Source: Bacteroidales bacterium
GTDB taxonomy: Bacteria; Bacteroidota; Bacteroidia; Bacteroidales; Muribaculaceae
DNA: 48,861 bases
Assembly (NCBI GenBank): GCA_029218425.1
Contig: JAQXRH010000039.1
Span: 1-48,861 of the forward strand
Reading direction: 5' to 3'
The position numbers and the translations under genes are program-made. The notes under the pieces were generated by a model. It did no database searches. It was not told the origin of the DNA and saw nothing but the letters and a program-made list of their open reading frames with translations. Numbering within the stretch: position 1 is the stretch's first letter; every line of letters starts with the position of its first letter. Below, in pieces: positions 19,374-28,213 of this stretch.

Positions 19374-19488
19374 TATGAGTTGTTGTGGCGGCTGAGCCGC
19401 GGTTTATAATTTCTGTATTTGGTTTGTTGTGGTGGAATTCTCCGGTTATGTCGGTGTAACCCGCCGATTAAATGCTATGACGACGGGC

Positions 19489-20559
19489 TCACAGCATTGC
19501 AATGAACTCGTCGAAGATAAATTCCGTGTCTTTGGGACCTGATGACGCTTCGGGATGGAATTGCGCTGAGAAGAACGGTCGGGTCTTGTGGCGTATTCCC
19601 TCATTGGTGCCATCGTTCATGTTGATGAACAGCGGTTCCCAATCGTCGGGCAAAGTGCCGTTGTCGACGGCGTAGCCATGGTTTTGTGAAGTGACATAGC
19701 AGGTGTCAGTGCCTACGCGTCTTACTGGTTGGTTGTGCGAGCGATGCCCGTATTTCAGCTTGTAGGTCTTCGCTCCGGCGGCTTTGGCAAGGAGTTGGTT
19801 GCCCATGCAGATACCGCAAATTGGCTTTCCGATGGCTATCGCTTTGCGTATGTTGAGCACGGTGGCTTCGGCCATGTCGGGGTTGCCGGGTCCATTGGAT
19901 ATAAATAATCCGTCGTAGTCGATTTCGGTGAAATCGTAATCCCAGGGAACGCGTACCACTTTCACTCCGCGGCGCGTCAGGCAGCGTATTATGTTATGCT
20001 TGGTGCCGCAGTCCACGAGCACCACGGTCTTTGCGCCTTCGCCATGTATTTCCACCTCTTTGCAGCTGGTCTTGCCCACGAGGTTCTCAAGGTTGGGATT
20101 ATAAAAATCTACATCGTCGCACCCCTCAATGATGATTTTGCCCAGCATCGAGCCCTTCTCGCGCAAGTGCTTTGTGAGTGCTCGAGTGTCGATGCCGTAG
20201 ATGCCGGGGATGCATTCTTCGCACAGCCATTGCGACAATGAGCGGTCGGCTTGCCAGTGGGAATGTTCCCAGGAGTAGTCCTGTGCTATGATAGCCTTGG
20301 CATGGATGTGGTCGCTCTCATAGAACTCGCTGACGTCGTCTTTTTCGCGACGTGGTGGCACACCATAGTTGCCGAGAATGGGGTAGGTGGTGACAAGTAT
20401 TTGACCTTCATAGGAGGGGTCGGTCAAACTTTCGGGATACCCGGTCATTGCAGTATTGAAAACCACTTCGCCCGATGTCGAGGCTTCGTATCCGAAAGAT
20501 TTTCCCTCAAACGTGGTGCCATCCTCGAGTATAAGGGTGGCTCGTCTTGTTTCGCGCAT
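19489..20559 (-). CDS. carA: Carbamoyl-phosphate synthase small subunit (glutaminase)
   Basis: Hydrolyses glutamine and passes ammonia to CarB. The protein is 356 aa. Seen: N-terminal CPSase small-chain domain (LEDGTTFEGKSFGYE, EVVFNTAMTGYPESLTDPSY), then a class I glutamine amidotransferase domain. That domain has SNGPGNPD, nucleophile Cys251 in GICMGNQ and catalytic His335/Glu337 in FHPEAS. The nucleophile elbow has Asn where E. coli has His (GICLGHQ); the catalytic triad itself is complete. The start follows a TAACTTTG promoter box by about 65 bp. No pyrR-type or arginine-box element was recognised in the leader. Confidence 0.97.
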   Translation of the reverse strand: MRETRRATLILEDGTTFEGKSFGYEASTSGEVVFNTAMTGYPESLTDPSYEGQILVTTYPILGNYGVPPRREKDDVSEFYESDHIHAKAIIAQDYSWEHSHWQADRSLSQWLCEECIPGIYGIDTRALTKHLREKGSMLGKIIIEGCDDVDFYNPNLENLVGKTSCKEVEIHGEGAKTVVLVDCGTKHNIIRCLTRRGVKVVRVPWDYDFTEIDYDGLFISNGPGNPDMAEATVLNIRKAIAIGKPICGICMGNQLLAKAAGAKTYKLKYGHRSHNQPVRRVGTDTCYVTSQNHGYAVDNGTLPDDWEPLFINMNDGTNEGIRHKTRPFFSAQFHPEASSGPKDTEFIFDEFIAML

Positions 20560-20625
20560 AGGATTTATGGAAAATTATTATTAGACTATGTTGCGGTTGA
20601 CAAGATTTCCATCGTGAAAACCATG

Positions 20626-20633
20626 CAAAGTTA
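20626..20633 (-). promoter_or_regulatory. -7 promoter box for carAB
   Basis: The minus strand reads TAACTTTG, an exact TAnnTTTG, about 65 bp before the carA start. The upstream -33 position is T-rich but not an exact TTTG. Confidence 0.55.
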
Positions 20634-20751
20634 AACATTTTTCTGCATATATAAAAACGATTTTTTCAACATCGTAGGTTTTTTGCTAAAATATGAATGC
20701 AATAACGCAAGTTTGAGCTAATAATGAATAATTTCCATTTTTGTATAAAAA

Positions 20752-20793
20752 TATTACCACCGAAAAATTGTATTATTTTTTTCGGCGGTAATA
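20752..20793. terminator. Terminator after the GLUG lipoprotein operon
   Basis: The arms at 20752-20767 and 20778-20793 pair over about 16 positions, with a U-rich lower part. On the minus strand a T-rich run follows. It lies about 45 bp past the stop of the first GLUG gene and could also stop readthrough the other way. Confidence 0.8.
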
Positions 20794-20836
20794 TTGCTAT
20801 GTCAATTTAGTAGCGGCCAGGTGCTGTCAGTGGCTG

Positions 20837-23815
20837 CTAATTTTTAAACTGGAATGGACAGTCGCGTAGCGATGGGAAACCATCGTTTCGGCTATCGTTG
20901 ATTTGCCATACGTTGCTGAAATCAAATCCTTCGAATGTTGACTCTTTAGCCTTATCCGCATCTGAAAAAACATCGGCGCGCCAATCTTTGCCTTTGTCTT
21001 TAAGAGTGTAGACGTTGTGGTAATAGAAGATGCCGCCTGCTGGATGGGTCCCGACTATACCATTGCCGTATTTCACTTCGCCGATATTTATGCATTGGCA
21101 TATCTCACCGTAGTGGTCGATAAACCCGAGTATCCCGCCGTTGTCGTCCGTCTGGTCGGAGGTCAATGTACCGGCATTGTAGCAGTCGTGGGTCATCCAA
21201 TGTTGTTCGTCGAATTCATGACCCTCTTCCTGGTACCCCGCTATGCCGCCGATATTCGACGCTGAAGATTCCGATGATATTTCACCGCGGTTGCAGCAAT
21301 ACGCCAATTCAATGTTCTCTCCAATATAGAAACTGGCGCCTTCGGCATCGTGCCCGATGCGACCTATGATGCCGCCTACCTTTGACTCTTGTTTTGATGA
21401 TATATTGCCATGGTTAGCACAGTGCATCACTATCATGCGCGGCGTGTTGCCATGGCCTATGATGCCGCCCACATTGCCTACTCCCGACGACTCCACAGCG
21501 CTGAAGTTGCCGGCATAACTTACTTTGACGTCATTTTTGCGGTAGTCTTCGGTGTTGTTGTGTTCGATATAGCCTATGCAACCGCCTACTTGCTCGGTGC
21601 CGGTGATTGAGCCTTCATTGAATATGCTGTTCAGATCCATTGATGGCGCGCCTTCAAGCAGTTTGATGGCGCCGAAGATGCCGCCGGTGTAGTTCTGGCC
21701 AGTGACATCGGTGTAGTTGATAAGGTCGCTTTGGCTGCCTGAACTGAAATAATACAGACCGCATATGCCGCCGGTATAGTCGCCTGATACGTTTTTGAGG
21801 CTTGCCAGGTTGGCGACGCAGTCATATATATATCCGCGTGTGGGGTTCTCCAATACGCCTACTATACCGCCTACGCCTTCGCTTCCTTCCACGCTTCCGG
21901 TGACGCATAGCGCGCTAAGGTAAGTGTCGTAGGCATAACCTACGATACCGCCCATGGCATAGCCCGAATTTTTCGGCTTTACTTTGCCTGCAAATGTCGT
22001 CGTGAATGACTTAAAGGCGGGATGGCTCTTGGCGTTGATGGATTTGCCATCGTTGAGGTCGCCGTGGATGGTAGAATGATTGGCATAGCCTACGTAGCCT
22101 CCCACTTTCTTGTTGCCGTAGATGGTCATATCATTATCCAACGAGAAATATTTGCACTCCAGCGTATTGTTGTGCTGCGTGCCAATTACTCCGCCTGATA
22201 TGCTGTCGGTGGCGGTGACGTCGATATTTATCGATGTGGCCGATGTAGGCTTTATGTCGCCTTCGATGTAGCCAAATAGGCCTCCTACATCGGTCTTGCC
22301 TGTTATTGCCGCATAGGCGTTGCGCACTTCACCGATGAAGTTTTGTGAGCTATTTGACGCTTTGCCTATGGTGAGCATGCCACCTGTTGTGGCATGGCCT
22401 ATGAAGCCACCTACATAGCTGCCGCCGAGTATCTGCGTGCCGATTGTCGACGACAATATGCTCATATCGGCCGATATTGACGCTTTGCCTATGAGGCCGC
22501 CGCTGTAGTTCTTATTGGCGGTGATAGGCGCAAGTGAGTGTATTGATGTCACCATGGATGTCTGATTGATAATTGCCTCTCCAATCAGTCCGCCAGCATA
22601 ATTATTTCCGGCATATATTACTTTGACTTCTTTGGTCTCCCCGTCGATGGTGTGTTGCAATAATACTCCCGACATGCTGCAGCCGCCGTTGACGTATCCT
22701 GCAACACCTCCGGCATGCGAGCCCTCGGCAATGACAGTAAAGTCATGCATCTTTAGGTGGTCTCCTCCGGCTTTGATTTCCTCGGGGGTGGCGGGCAGTA
22801 AATTGGTGAACATTTTAGTTGTCAGTGTGCCATTCTCAAGGCTCCCCACCAAGCCACCTACATAGTCGGTTGCCGATACCGATGCGGCAAGGAAGCAGTT
22901 GTTGGCGATAAGGTTGCCATCGGCTTGTCCGATGAATGCTGCTACATGGTCTTTCCCAAGCACATATCCTTTGACGGCTATGCTGTCCAATGCCACCGTG
23001 CCTTTAGTAGCTCCGGCAATGGCGCCTACGCATGAATTGCCACCGCGTATTGAGGCGTTGACCGTGAGATTTCTGACTACCGAACCTTCAAGCAGCGTGG
23101 CGAATAATCCGATATTGTTATCACGTTCCGATGAACTGCTGCCGCTATATTGCATAGTGATGGAATGATTAGCGCCATTGTAGCTGCCGGCAAATTGCGC
23201 TGGAGTATATAGGCGCCCGTCTATGGCATCGCTCGCTTCGGGTGCTGTAAAGTCGGCTGTCTGTTTGAAATACATACCAGCGCCCCGGAGTGAGTCTTGG
23301 TCTAATCCTATCCGGAAATTCAAGAAATCGTCGGTACTGCCTATGAGGTAGGGCTTCTCCAATGTGCCTCTACCATCTAATTTATAGAGCCTTGTTTTTC
23401 CTATTATGCTATATAGCATCTCGTCGCGGAACGTTGCCTGCAATCTTACTCCGAGACGCGAACCGTCCTTGAGGGTGAATGTAAGGTCATAATCGCTATC
23501 GGGGATGCTTGAAGCTCGCGGTATGAGCAACTCAATCCATAGGTGGTCGTCGGAATGTTCCACGAGCGCATCAAACAGCAGTTCGGAGTTGTCGGTGTGC
23601 GACACCATTGATATCGAAACTCCATCTTCCGATGTGGGAATATCCACGATGTTGCGTTGCAGTTGAAAACGGCTGACGCGGTATTCACCCCGTTCGGTCA
23701 GTTGCGACCCCAGGGTGTTCTCTTTGAATAGGCTGTCATCATCGGAACATGCCCCGAACGTCATAGTCATAATGACCATGGCTGACAGAAATAGAAATTG
23801 TGATATCGACTTCAT
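20837..23815 (-). CDS. Large GLUG-repeat surface lipoprotein (992 aa)
   Basis: Predicted outer-surface lipoprotein; function unknown. Seen: signal peptide 1-22, lipobox TFGAC with Cys23 followed by SDDD, which fits the Bacteroidetes surface export signal. An N-terminal beta domain of about 140 residues follows (FQLQRNIVDIPTSEDGVSIS). Then comes a lead-in YLIGSTDDFLNFRIGLDQDS, typical before GLUG arrays. More than twelve GLUG-like repeats with the pattern GGLxGxxxxG follow (VGGLVGSLENG, VGGLFGYIEG, IGGIAGYQEEG and others). They should fold as a long right-handed beta-helix. GLUG proteins are often adhesins or proteases' partners; no catalytic domain is visible here. It ends RDCPFQFKN. It starts one base after the second GLUG gene stops, so they are one operon. 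Confidence 0.85.
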   Translation of the reverse strand: MKSISQFLFLSAMVIMTMTFGACSDDDSLFKENTLGSQLTERGEYRVSRFQLQRNIVDIPTSEDGVSISMVSHTDNSELLFDALVEHSDDHLWIELLIPRASSIPDSDYDLTFTLKDGSRLGVRLQATFRDEMLYSIIGKTRLYKLDGRGTLEKPYLIGSTDDFLNFRIGLDQDSLRGAGMYFKQTADFTAPEASDAIDGRLYTPAQFAGSYNGANHSITMQYSGSSSSERDNNIGLFATLLEGSVVRNLTVNASIRGGNSCVGAIAGATKGTVALDSIAVKGYVLGKDHVAAFIGQADGNLIANNCFLAASVSATDYVGGLVGSLENGTLTTKMFTNLLPATPEEIKAGGDHLKMHDFTVIAEGSHAGGVAGYVNGGCSMSGVLLQHTIDGETKEVKVIYAGNNYAGGLIGEAIINQTSMVTSIHSLAPITANKNYSGGLIGKASISADMSILSSTIGTQILGGSYVGGFIGHATTGGMLTIGKASNSSQNFIGEVRNAYAAITGKTDVGGLFGYIEGDIKPTSATSINIDVTATDSISGGVIGTQHNNTLECKYFSLDNDMTIYGNKKVGGYVGYANHSTIHGDLNDGKSINAKSHPAFKSFTTTFAGKVKPKNSGYAMGGIVGYAYDTYLSALCVTGSVEGSEGVGGIVGVLENPTRGYIYDCVANLASLKNVSGDYTGGICGLYYFSSGSQSDLINYTDVTGQNYTGGIFGAIKLLEGAPSMDLNSIFNEGSITGTEQVGGCIGYIEHNNTEDYRKNDVKVSYAGNFSAVESSGVGNVGGIIGHGNTPRMIVMHCANHGNISSKQESKVGGIIGRIGHDAEGASFYIGENIELAYCCNRGEISSESSASNIGGIAGYQEEGHEFDEQHWMTHDCYNAGTLTSDQTDDNGGILGFIDHYGEICQCINIGEVKYGNGIVGTHPAGGIFYYHNVYTLKDKGKDWRADVFSDADKAKESTFEGFDFSNVWQINDSRNDGFPSLRDCPFQFKN

Positions 23816-23816
23816 A

Positions 23817-26800
23817 TTATTCGTCTATAGTTACCGGTTTATGCATTTGTGATTTATACGGTATTGGGAAGAAGCTGTCTTTCTCGTCGAGATACCATAG
23901 TGGTAGGTCGCCAGAGAATTCCCAGTTTTTGAACGACGACTTGTTGCATATATCTTTGCGGGACAGGACATACACTCCTGTTGTGGGTGTCCCGTGGAAA
24001 TTGCTGGCCTCGTCGAACATATAGTTGTCCTCTATTACGCAGTCGGCGCTTGTATCTCTACATATTCCAGTGCCCCAGTTCCATCCTACGTTGAGGCAGT
24101 TGCGTATCTCGCTATGACAATCGGCGCGGTCAATAACGCCGGAATTGTTGTCGGACGACCCCATATAGCGTCCGGCATTCAGACAGTCGCTCATATAGCA
24201 ATATTGCTGGAAATGACCAGCTATTCCGCCCACTTCTTCAGCTCCGTCGGCATAGATTTCGCCAAGGTTGGCACATTGCGATATTACCACTATGTTGCTC
24301 TGGTAGTCGGTCGCTGACTCAACAATGGCATTGGCTCCACCGACTACTGTCGAAATGCTACCAATCGACATCGCCACGAGCCCGATTGTCGCACCACCTG
24401 TGAAGAATGATGCTCCGACTGATACGACTAATGTCACTGCCGACGTTACCAGACAAACTCCCGATATAAATCTATGAACTATCTCTTTACTGCGCTTGCT
24501 GTCCTCAACATCTTTACCGCGCTCTTCTCGTTCCAGATTTAGGTTGATGTTGACCGTCGCGCTATTGTCGTCAGATTGCTGTCCGAATGTTGCCACATCG
24601 GTCACATATCCCATAAAGGGATTCAATGCATCGGTTGTAAGGCTGCCGGAAAAATCAGATGTGCTGAACACATAGGAGTTGCGTATCTCTTTCATCTTGC
24701 TATCCACAGCTGCGACATTGTTATGCATGTTGTCATTTATCTCAGCACTTAGCACATCCAAATCCTCAGGGAAATAAAAATCGTTAAATGTATAACCGCG
24801 CACGACCGCATCATACACAACGGTACTAATATCTAAGCCAACTTCCACTATATGGAGCACTGTGTGGAGTTTTTTGGCTGCTTTCCAAATTTTGGAAACC
24901 TCCTCGGCCGCCTCCACGGCGGCATCAACGGCATCTCCTGTTACCGCCATTACCGGTCCAATAGCTCCGAGAATCACTTCTACGGCGCCAATTACGCAGT
25001 TGGCGATATCCAACGTGTCCCATTCGCGCGGATCGCCTATCTCTCCTACTATGCCGCCTGTTGGCCCAGTGCCGTAGTTGTAGATGATACCGGCATTCTG
25101 GCAGTAGTCAATTACGGTATAATTGCCGGCCAATGCCACGATGCCGCCGGCATAATCCGATGTGACATTCAGTTTGCCGAAATTTTGCGAAGCGTAGAAT
25201 GCTCCCCATGTGGTTTTCCCCACCAAGCCTCCGGCCGTATGGGCGGTAGAGCTGCTTACTTCTCCGTTGTTGATTGTGTTGTGAATGACGGAAATTGACG
25301 TGTTGCCTACGATGCCTCCAATGTGGGCTTGCTGCCCCGTTGCCGTTACTTTGCCGGTATTGTAAACGGAGCAACTGCCAAATTGAGCCTCGCCGCATAT
25401 GCCTCCTACCGACGTCTCTCCGCTTATGGTTCCCGTGTTGTACGATGATTTGACCAAGCAGTTGTTGAAGATGCCATCTTCAGTCGATACACGTGTGCTG
25501 CCTACAAGCCCGCCTACTCCGGTGTAGCCGTCGATATCGGCGGAGTTATTGCTGGTATAGATATACGACACTCCGGTACCGCCTGCCAACCCGCCAGCTC
25601 CGAAACCGGCATTATTGCCGTCGTTGCCATTGAATTTGATGGCTCCGCTCACATTGCCGACATTATTGGAGTTCATTACTACAAGCGTGTCGCTGACGCC
25701 TATTAACCCGCCGGCTCCGCTGTAATGCGAGGTGATTTTTGCTTCATTTTGGCAACCTTGTAAAGTAGTAGTGGAGAACAATGCGGCATTGCCTACGAGA
25801 CCGCCAACGCCGTACGACCCTGTTACCGTCGTGTGCTTGTTGGAACAATTATCGAGTGTGGCGATGCTTGCCTTATCGATTTCACCGATTAGGCCGCCCA
25901 CGGCCACGCTGCCGTCGCCACATTCCACGCTGCCCAATGTGGTGCTGCATCTAATAAACAACGATGGACACCGGCTGTCGCCGGTGGTCACCGTTGACCC
26001 GGCCAGAGAACCTACGGCAAACGATCCGCATACATCGGGAGCAACGATATGCACGTCGTCGAATATCGCACTTTCAACATAGCCGAACAACCCTACGCCA
26101 GCAGAATTTGGACGGTCGATCCACAGATTGCTTATACTATGGCCATTGCCCATAAATGTGCCTCTGAAGGGGTTGTTGGGCATGTTGCCTATTGGCAACC
26201 ATCCCGACGCCCCGTCGCTTTTCCTGGATGGGGTGTACATGTCGATATCGGCATCCAGCGAGAAGTAGGTGTTCGGGGTGAGCTTGGCATTGGAGCGCCC
26301 ATCGTTAGTGACGTTGCGAAGCTGTTTGAAATTGTCGCTGCACGATATTGAGTAAGGCGAATCGGGGGTGCCATTGCCATAAAGATTGAATGTGGAGTCG
26401 TAGCTGTCAAGGATTTCAACCCCGCTCTCATCAATTTTCAATCGGCATCCAAGGCCGTATTCTATCCACGCTGTGTCGGACTTTGAACTGTTCTCAAGGT
26501 CGGGGGCGAGAAGGTAGAGCAGTCGGTAAGTGCCGGAACGCAATCCCGTGTCTAACGTCAGATGCGAGTCCCCCTCTATACGCTGGTGCTTGCCATTGCG
26601 TAAGATGACCGTGCCATCGGGCGCTGATAAAGCGCATTTGAAATTTGCATAGCGGAAGTCGTTTAAGCCCTCGGTAATAATGATGTCGCGATACTCTCCG
26701 ATATACTCATCGACTACGGGTGGGGGCAGCACGGGCTCATCGTCGCTACATGCATGTAGGCACGTTATCGCGCATACAATTGGGAGCACTACTAATAGCC

Positions 26801-26822
26801 GATAACATGGAGAAAAATTCAT
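23817..26822 (-). CDS. Large GLUG-repeat surface lipoprotein with hydrophobic insert (1001 aa)
   Basis: Paralogous in design to its neighbour. Seen: signal peptide, lipobox CLHAC with Cys25 then SDDEP, an N-terminal beta domain, the lead-in PYSISCSDNFKQLRNVTNDG, and about ten GLUG repeats (VGGLIGEIDK, VGGLVGNAAL, IGGIVGNTS). About two thirds along, the repeats are interrupted by a roughly 240-residue insert. It contains Ala/Val-rich helices (LGAIGPVMAVTGDAVDAAVE) and later a hydrophobic Gly-rich stretch (VSVGASFFTGGATIGLVAMS). GLUG repeats then resume (VGGIAGHFQQYC). Such helices are unusual inside a beta-helix and might be membrane-active or form a separate domain. It is the first gene of the operon, 87 bp after a good promoter. 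Confidence 0.82.
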   Translation of the reverse strand: MNFSPCYRLLVVLPIVCAITCLHACSDDEPVLPPPVVDEYIGEYRDIIITEGLNDFRYANFKCALSAPDGTVILRNGKHQRIEGDSHLTLDTGLRSGTYRLLYLLAPDLENSSKSDTAWIEYGLGCRLKIDESGVEILDSYDSTFNLYGNGTPDSPYSISCSDNFKQLRNVTNDGRSNAKLTPNTYFSLDADIDMYTPSRKSDGASGWLPIGNMPNNPFRGTFMGNGHSISNLWIDRPNSAGVGLFGYVESAIFDDVHIVAPDVCGSFAVGSLAGSTVTTGDSRCPSLFIRCSTTLGSVECGDGSVAVGGLIGEIDKASIATLDNCSNKHTTVTGSYGVGGLVGNAALFSTTTLQGCQNEAKITSHYSGAGGLIGVSDTLVVMNSNNVGNVSGAIKFNGNDGNNAGFGAGGLAGGTGVSYIYTSNNSADIDGYTGVGGLVGSTRVSTEDGIFNNCLVKSSYNTGTISGETSVGGICGEAQFGSCSVYNTGKVTATGQQAHIGGIVGNTSISVIHNTINNGEVSSSTAHTAGGLVGKTTWGAFYASQNFGKLNVTSDYAGGIVALAGNYTVIDYCQNAGIIYNYGTGPTGGIVGEIGDPREWDTLDIANCVIGAVEVILGAIGPVMAVTGDAVDAAVEAAEEVSKIWKAAKKLHTVLHIVEVGLDISTVVYDAVVRGYTFNDFYFPEDLDVLSAEINDNMHNNVAAVDSKMKEIRNSYVFSTSDFSGSLTTDALNPFMGYVTDVATFGQQSDDNSATVNINLNLEREERGKDVEDSKRSKEIVHRFISGVCLVTSAVTLVVSVGASFFTGGATIGLVAMSIGSISTVVGGANAIVESATDYQSNIVVISQCANLGEIYADGAEEVGGIAGHFQQYCYMSDCLNAGRYMGSSDNNSGVIDRADCHSEIRNCLNVGWNWGTGICRDTSADCVIEDNYMFDEASNFHGTPTTGVYVLSRKDICNKSSFKNWEFSGDLPLWYLDEKDSFFPIPYKSQMHKPVTIDE

Positions 26823-26916
26823 ACTGTAAAAAACAAGTTAGTAATCTATGCCATTGGAAATCTAAAGTTGCATATAATGCACTGAATAAGCTGATTATCT
26901 TTGTACTAATCTGTGG

Positions 26917-26946
26917 CAAATGTACTAAAAATTTTTTTACAACAAA
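26917..26946 (-). promoter_or_regulatory. Promoter of the GLUG lipoprotein operon
   Basis: The minus strand has TTTG (26946-26943), an 18-bp spacer, then TACATTTG (26924-26917). The predicted start is about 90 nt before the first GLUG gene. A second exact -7 box, TAACTTTG, is at 27174-27167 on the same strand but lacks a -33 match. The rest of 26823-27335 holds no convincing gene. Confidence 0.6.
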
Positions 26947-27335
26947 ATTTCAATCAAATATTTTTCATAGCGGCATGTCAAAATTTCTATTTTGGCATAC
27001 TCCTCTATTTAGCGGCGACCGGATGGGATGGGCTTTTAAAAATGAACCGATGGACTATTATGACCACTCATAATTGTCCTCTTGATGAGAATGGCGATGT
27101 CATCCAATAGTCGATGCTCTGCTTGATTTTCTGTTTTTCCAAAATGTCAATGTTCTCTTTTTCTTGCAAAGTTACATTGACTTTAATTCGATTTTGCGTC
27201 AAAATCATACACTTTATATGTTAAAACATGACAAAAACGATAAAACGCAATCAAACAGAAGTATCTTATCCCTTTTTAGCTGATGGGTATCAGATGGACA
27301 CGGCATTCGGTTCAGATGCCTTATGATAGGGTGAG

Positions 27336-27359
27336 CCGCACTATTATCCGCACTATTAT
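27336..27359. repeat. Tandem duplication of a 12-mer
   Basis: CCGCACTATTAT occurs twice in perfect tandem (27336-27347, 27348-27359), ending exactly where the copy of the glycosyltransferase gene end begins. Confidence 0.7.
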
Positions 27360-27391
27360 TGGTTGTTGACGGCATTTTTGCGGCGCCGGAG
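27356..27391 (-). pseudogene. Detached copy of the glycosyltransferase 3' end
   Basis: Read on the minus strand, 27391-27356 encodes LRRRKNAVNNQ followed by TAA. These are the same last eleven residues as the glycosyltransferase gene at 31764-32546. The shared DNA (27360-27391 versus 31768-31799) is 31 of 32 bases identical. Next to it on the inner side is ATATAATGTGC (about 27392-27402), which recurs at about 31752-31762 beside the intact gene. The two copies thus bracket the 4.4-kb exported-protein operon in direct orientation. It could be the scar of an insertion, a gene-end duplication made by an integrating element, or a remnant of a second glycosyltransferase. Confidence 0.7.
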
Positions 27392-27406
27392 ATATAATGT
27401 GCGTGA

Positions 27407-28213
27407 TTATTCCGATTTACTCGTGTATCCGTAGTAGGCATCGCGTATACCTACAGCTACAATTAAATCGCCAGTATCGGTAAGGTAATAAAGGGCATCG
27501 GAGTTGTCCCACCAAAGTCCTTTCACCGGTTCTTTGATTATCTTCGCACCGTTGTCGGAGCCGGTAAGCCAATATACCCCATCGGTGGTGCCTACCATCA
27601 CTCCTATGGGGGTAAGAGCCATACCTGTTATCTTGTCGGCCTGATATATATTTTCCACGATTCCTTCGTCATGAAGTCTCAGGATTGTATCGTCGACCCA
27701 CATCATTGTGTTTGTGCCGTTACTTTCTATTTTTAATATAGGTGCTTCGATACTTATTATCGGTTCGCATGTTTTGTCCTCAGGAAATATCTCATAGACG
27801 CATGAAAATTCCTCATCGGCCGTGCATGCATAGAATGTCGAATCTGTGGCTTGGGAGAGCCTGAACGCCTCATTGTCCATCCTACCGATATACTCATGCT
27901 TTGACTCCTCCGTGGCAATTCGGAATATGCTGTCTCCGTCGGCAGCATAGATACCAGAACGTACCGCGACAATCGAACGGGCGTTTGTCGGCTCGCTGAA
28001 GGTGAGGCCGGTAAGCTGCGGGTCGTCGAGCAGCATGATTGAGTCGCCTACACAATGTAAGCCTAAGCCTATTCCGGGAAGATGTATTATATCGTCGGCA
28101 TCAAGTTCGAGCTCGTCATGACTGATAAGTTGTATTTTCGCTATACCTGCGCTTGCTGTTATCTGTAATACTGCAAGCGATATGAAACTGATTATAAAAC
28201 GTCGCATACTCAT
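27407..28213 (-). CDS. Exported protein of unknown function, possible beta-propeller
   Basis: Not recognised. It is 268 aa with a signal peptide (MSMRRFIISFISLAVLQITASA) and no lipobox. The mature part is built of short beta-strand-like segments with recurring phrases: NARSIVAVRSGIYAADGDSIFRI, TTDGVYWLTG and TDTGDLIVAVGI. These resemble blades of a sensor-type beta-propeller (inference). Its ATG overlaps the TGA of the upstream gene by four bases (ATGA), showing translational coupling in a three-gene operon. The stop lies 16 bp from the detached glycosyltransferase fragment. Confidence 0.7.
   Translation of the reverse strand: MSMRRFIISFISLAVLQITASAGIAKIQLISHDELELDADDIIHLPGIGLGLHCVGDSIMLLDDPQLTGLTFSEPTNARSIVAVRSGIYAADGDSIFRIATEESKHEYIGRMDNEAFRLSQATDSTFYACTADEEFSCVYEIFPEDKTCEPIISIEAPILKIESNGTNTMMWVDDTILRLHDEGIVENIYQADKITGMALTPIGVMVGTTDGVYWLTGSDNGAKIIKEPVKGLWWDNSDALYYLTDTGDLIVAVGIRDAYYGYTSKSE

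Noticed and set aside
19804-19824. Asn in place of His in the CarA nucleophile elbow (GICMGNQ) as a sign of lost glutaminase activity
   Set aside because: The catalytic Cys251, His335 and Glu337 are all present, and the substituted residue is not part of the triad.
21017-23168. Repeated short motifs that could look like a repeat array or CRISPR
   Set aside because: They are the coding DNA of GLUG repeats, diverged in sequence and irregular in spacing; no constant repeat-spacer pattern and no cas genes.
26896-26903. TATCTTTG plus-strand promoter box
   Set aside because: No -33 element and no credible gene downstream on the plus strand; the minus-strand promoter close by is better.
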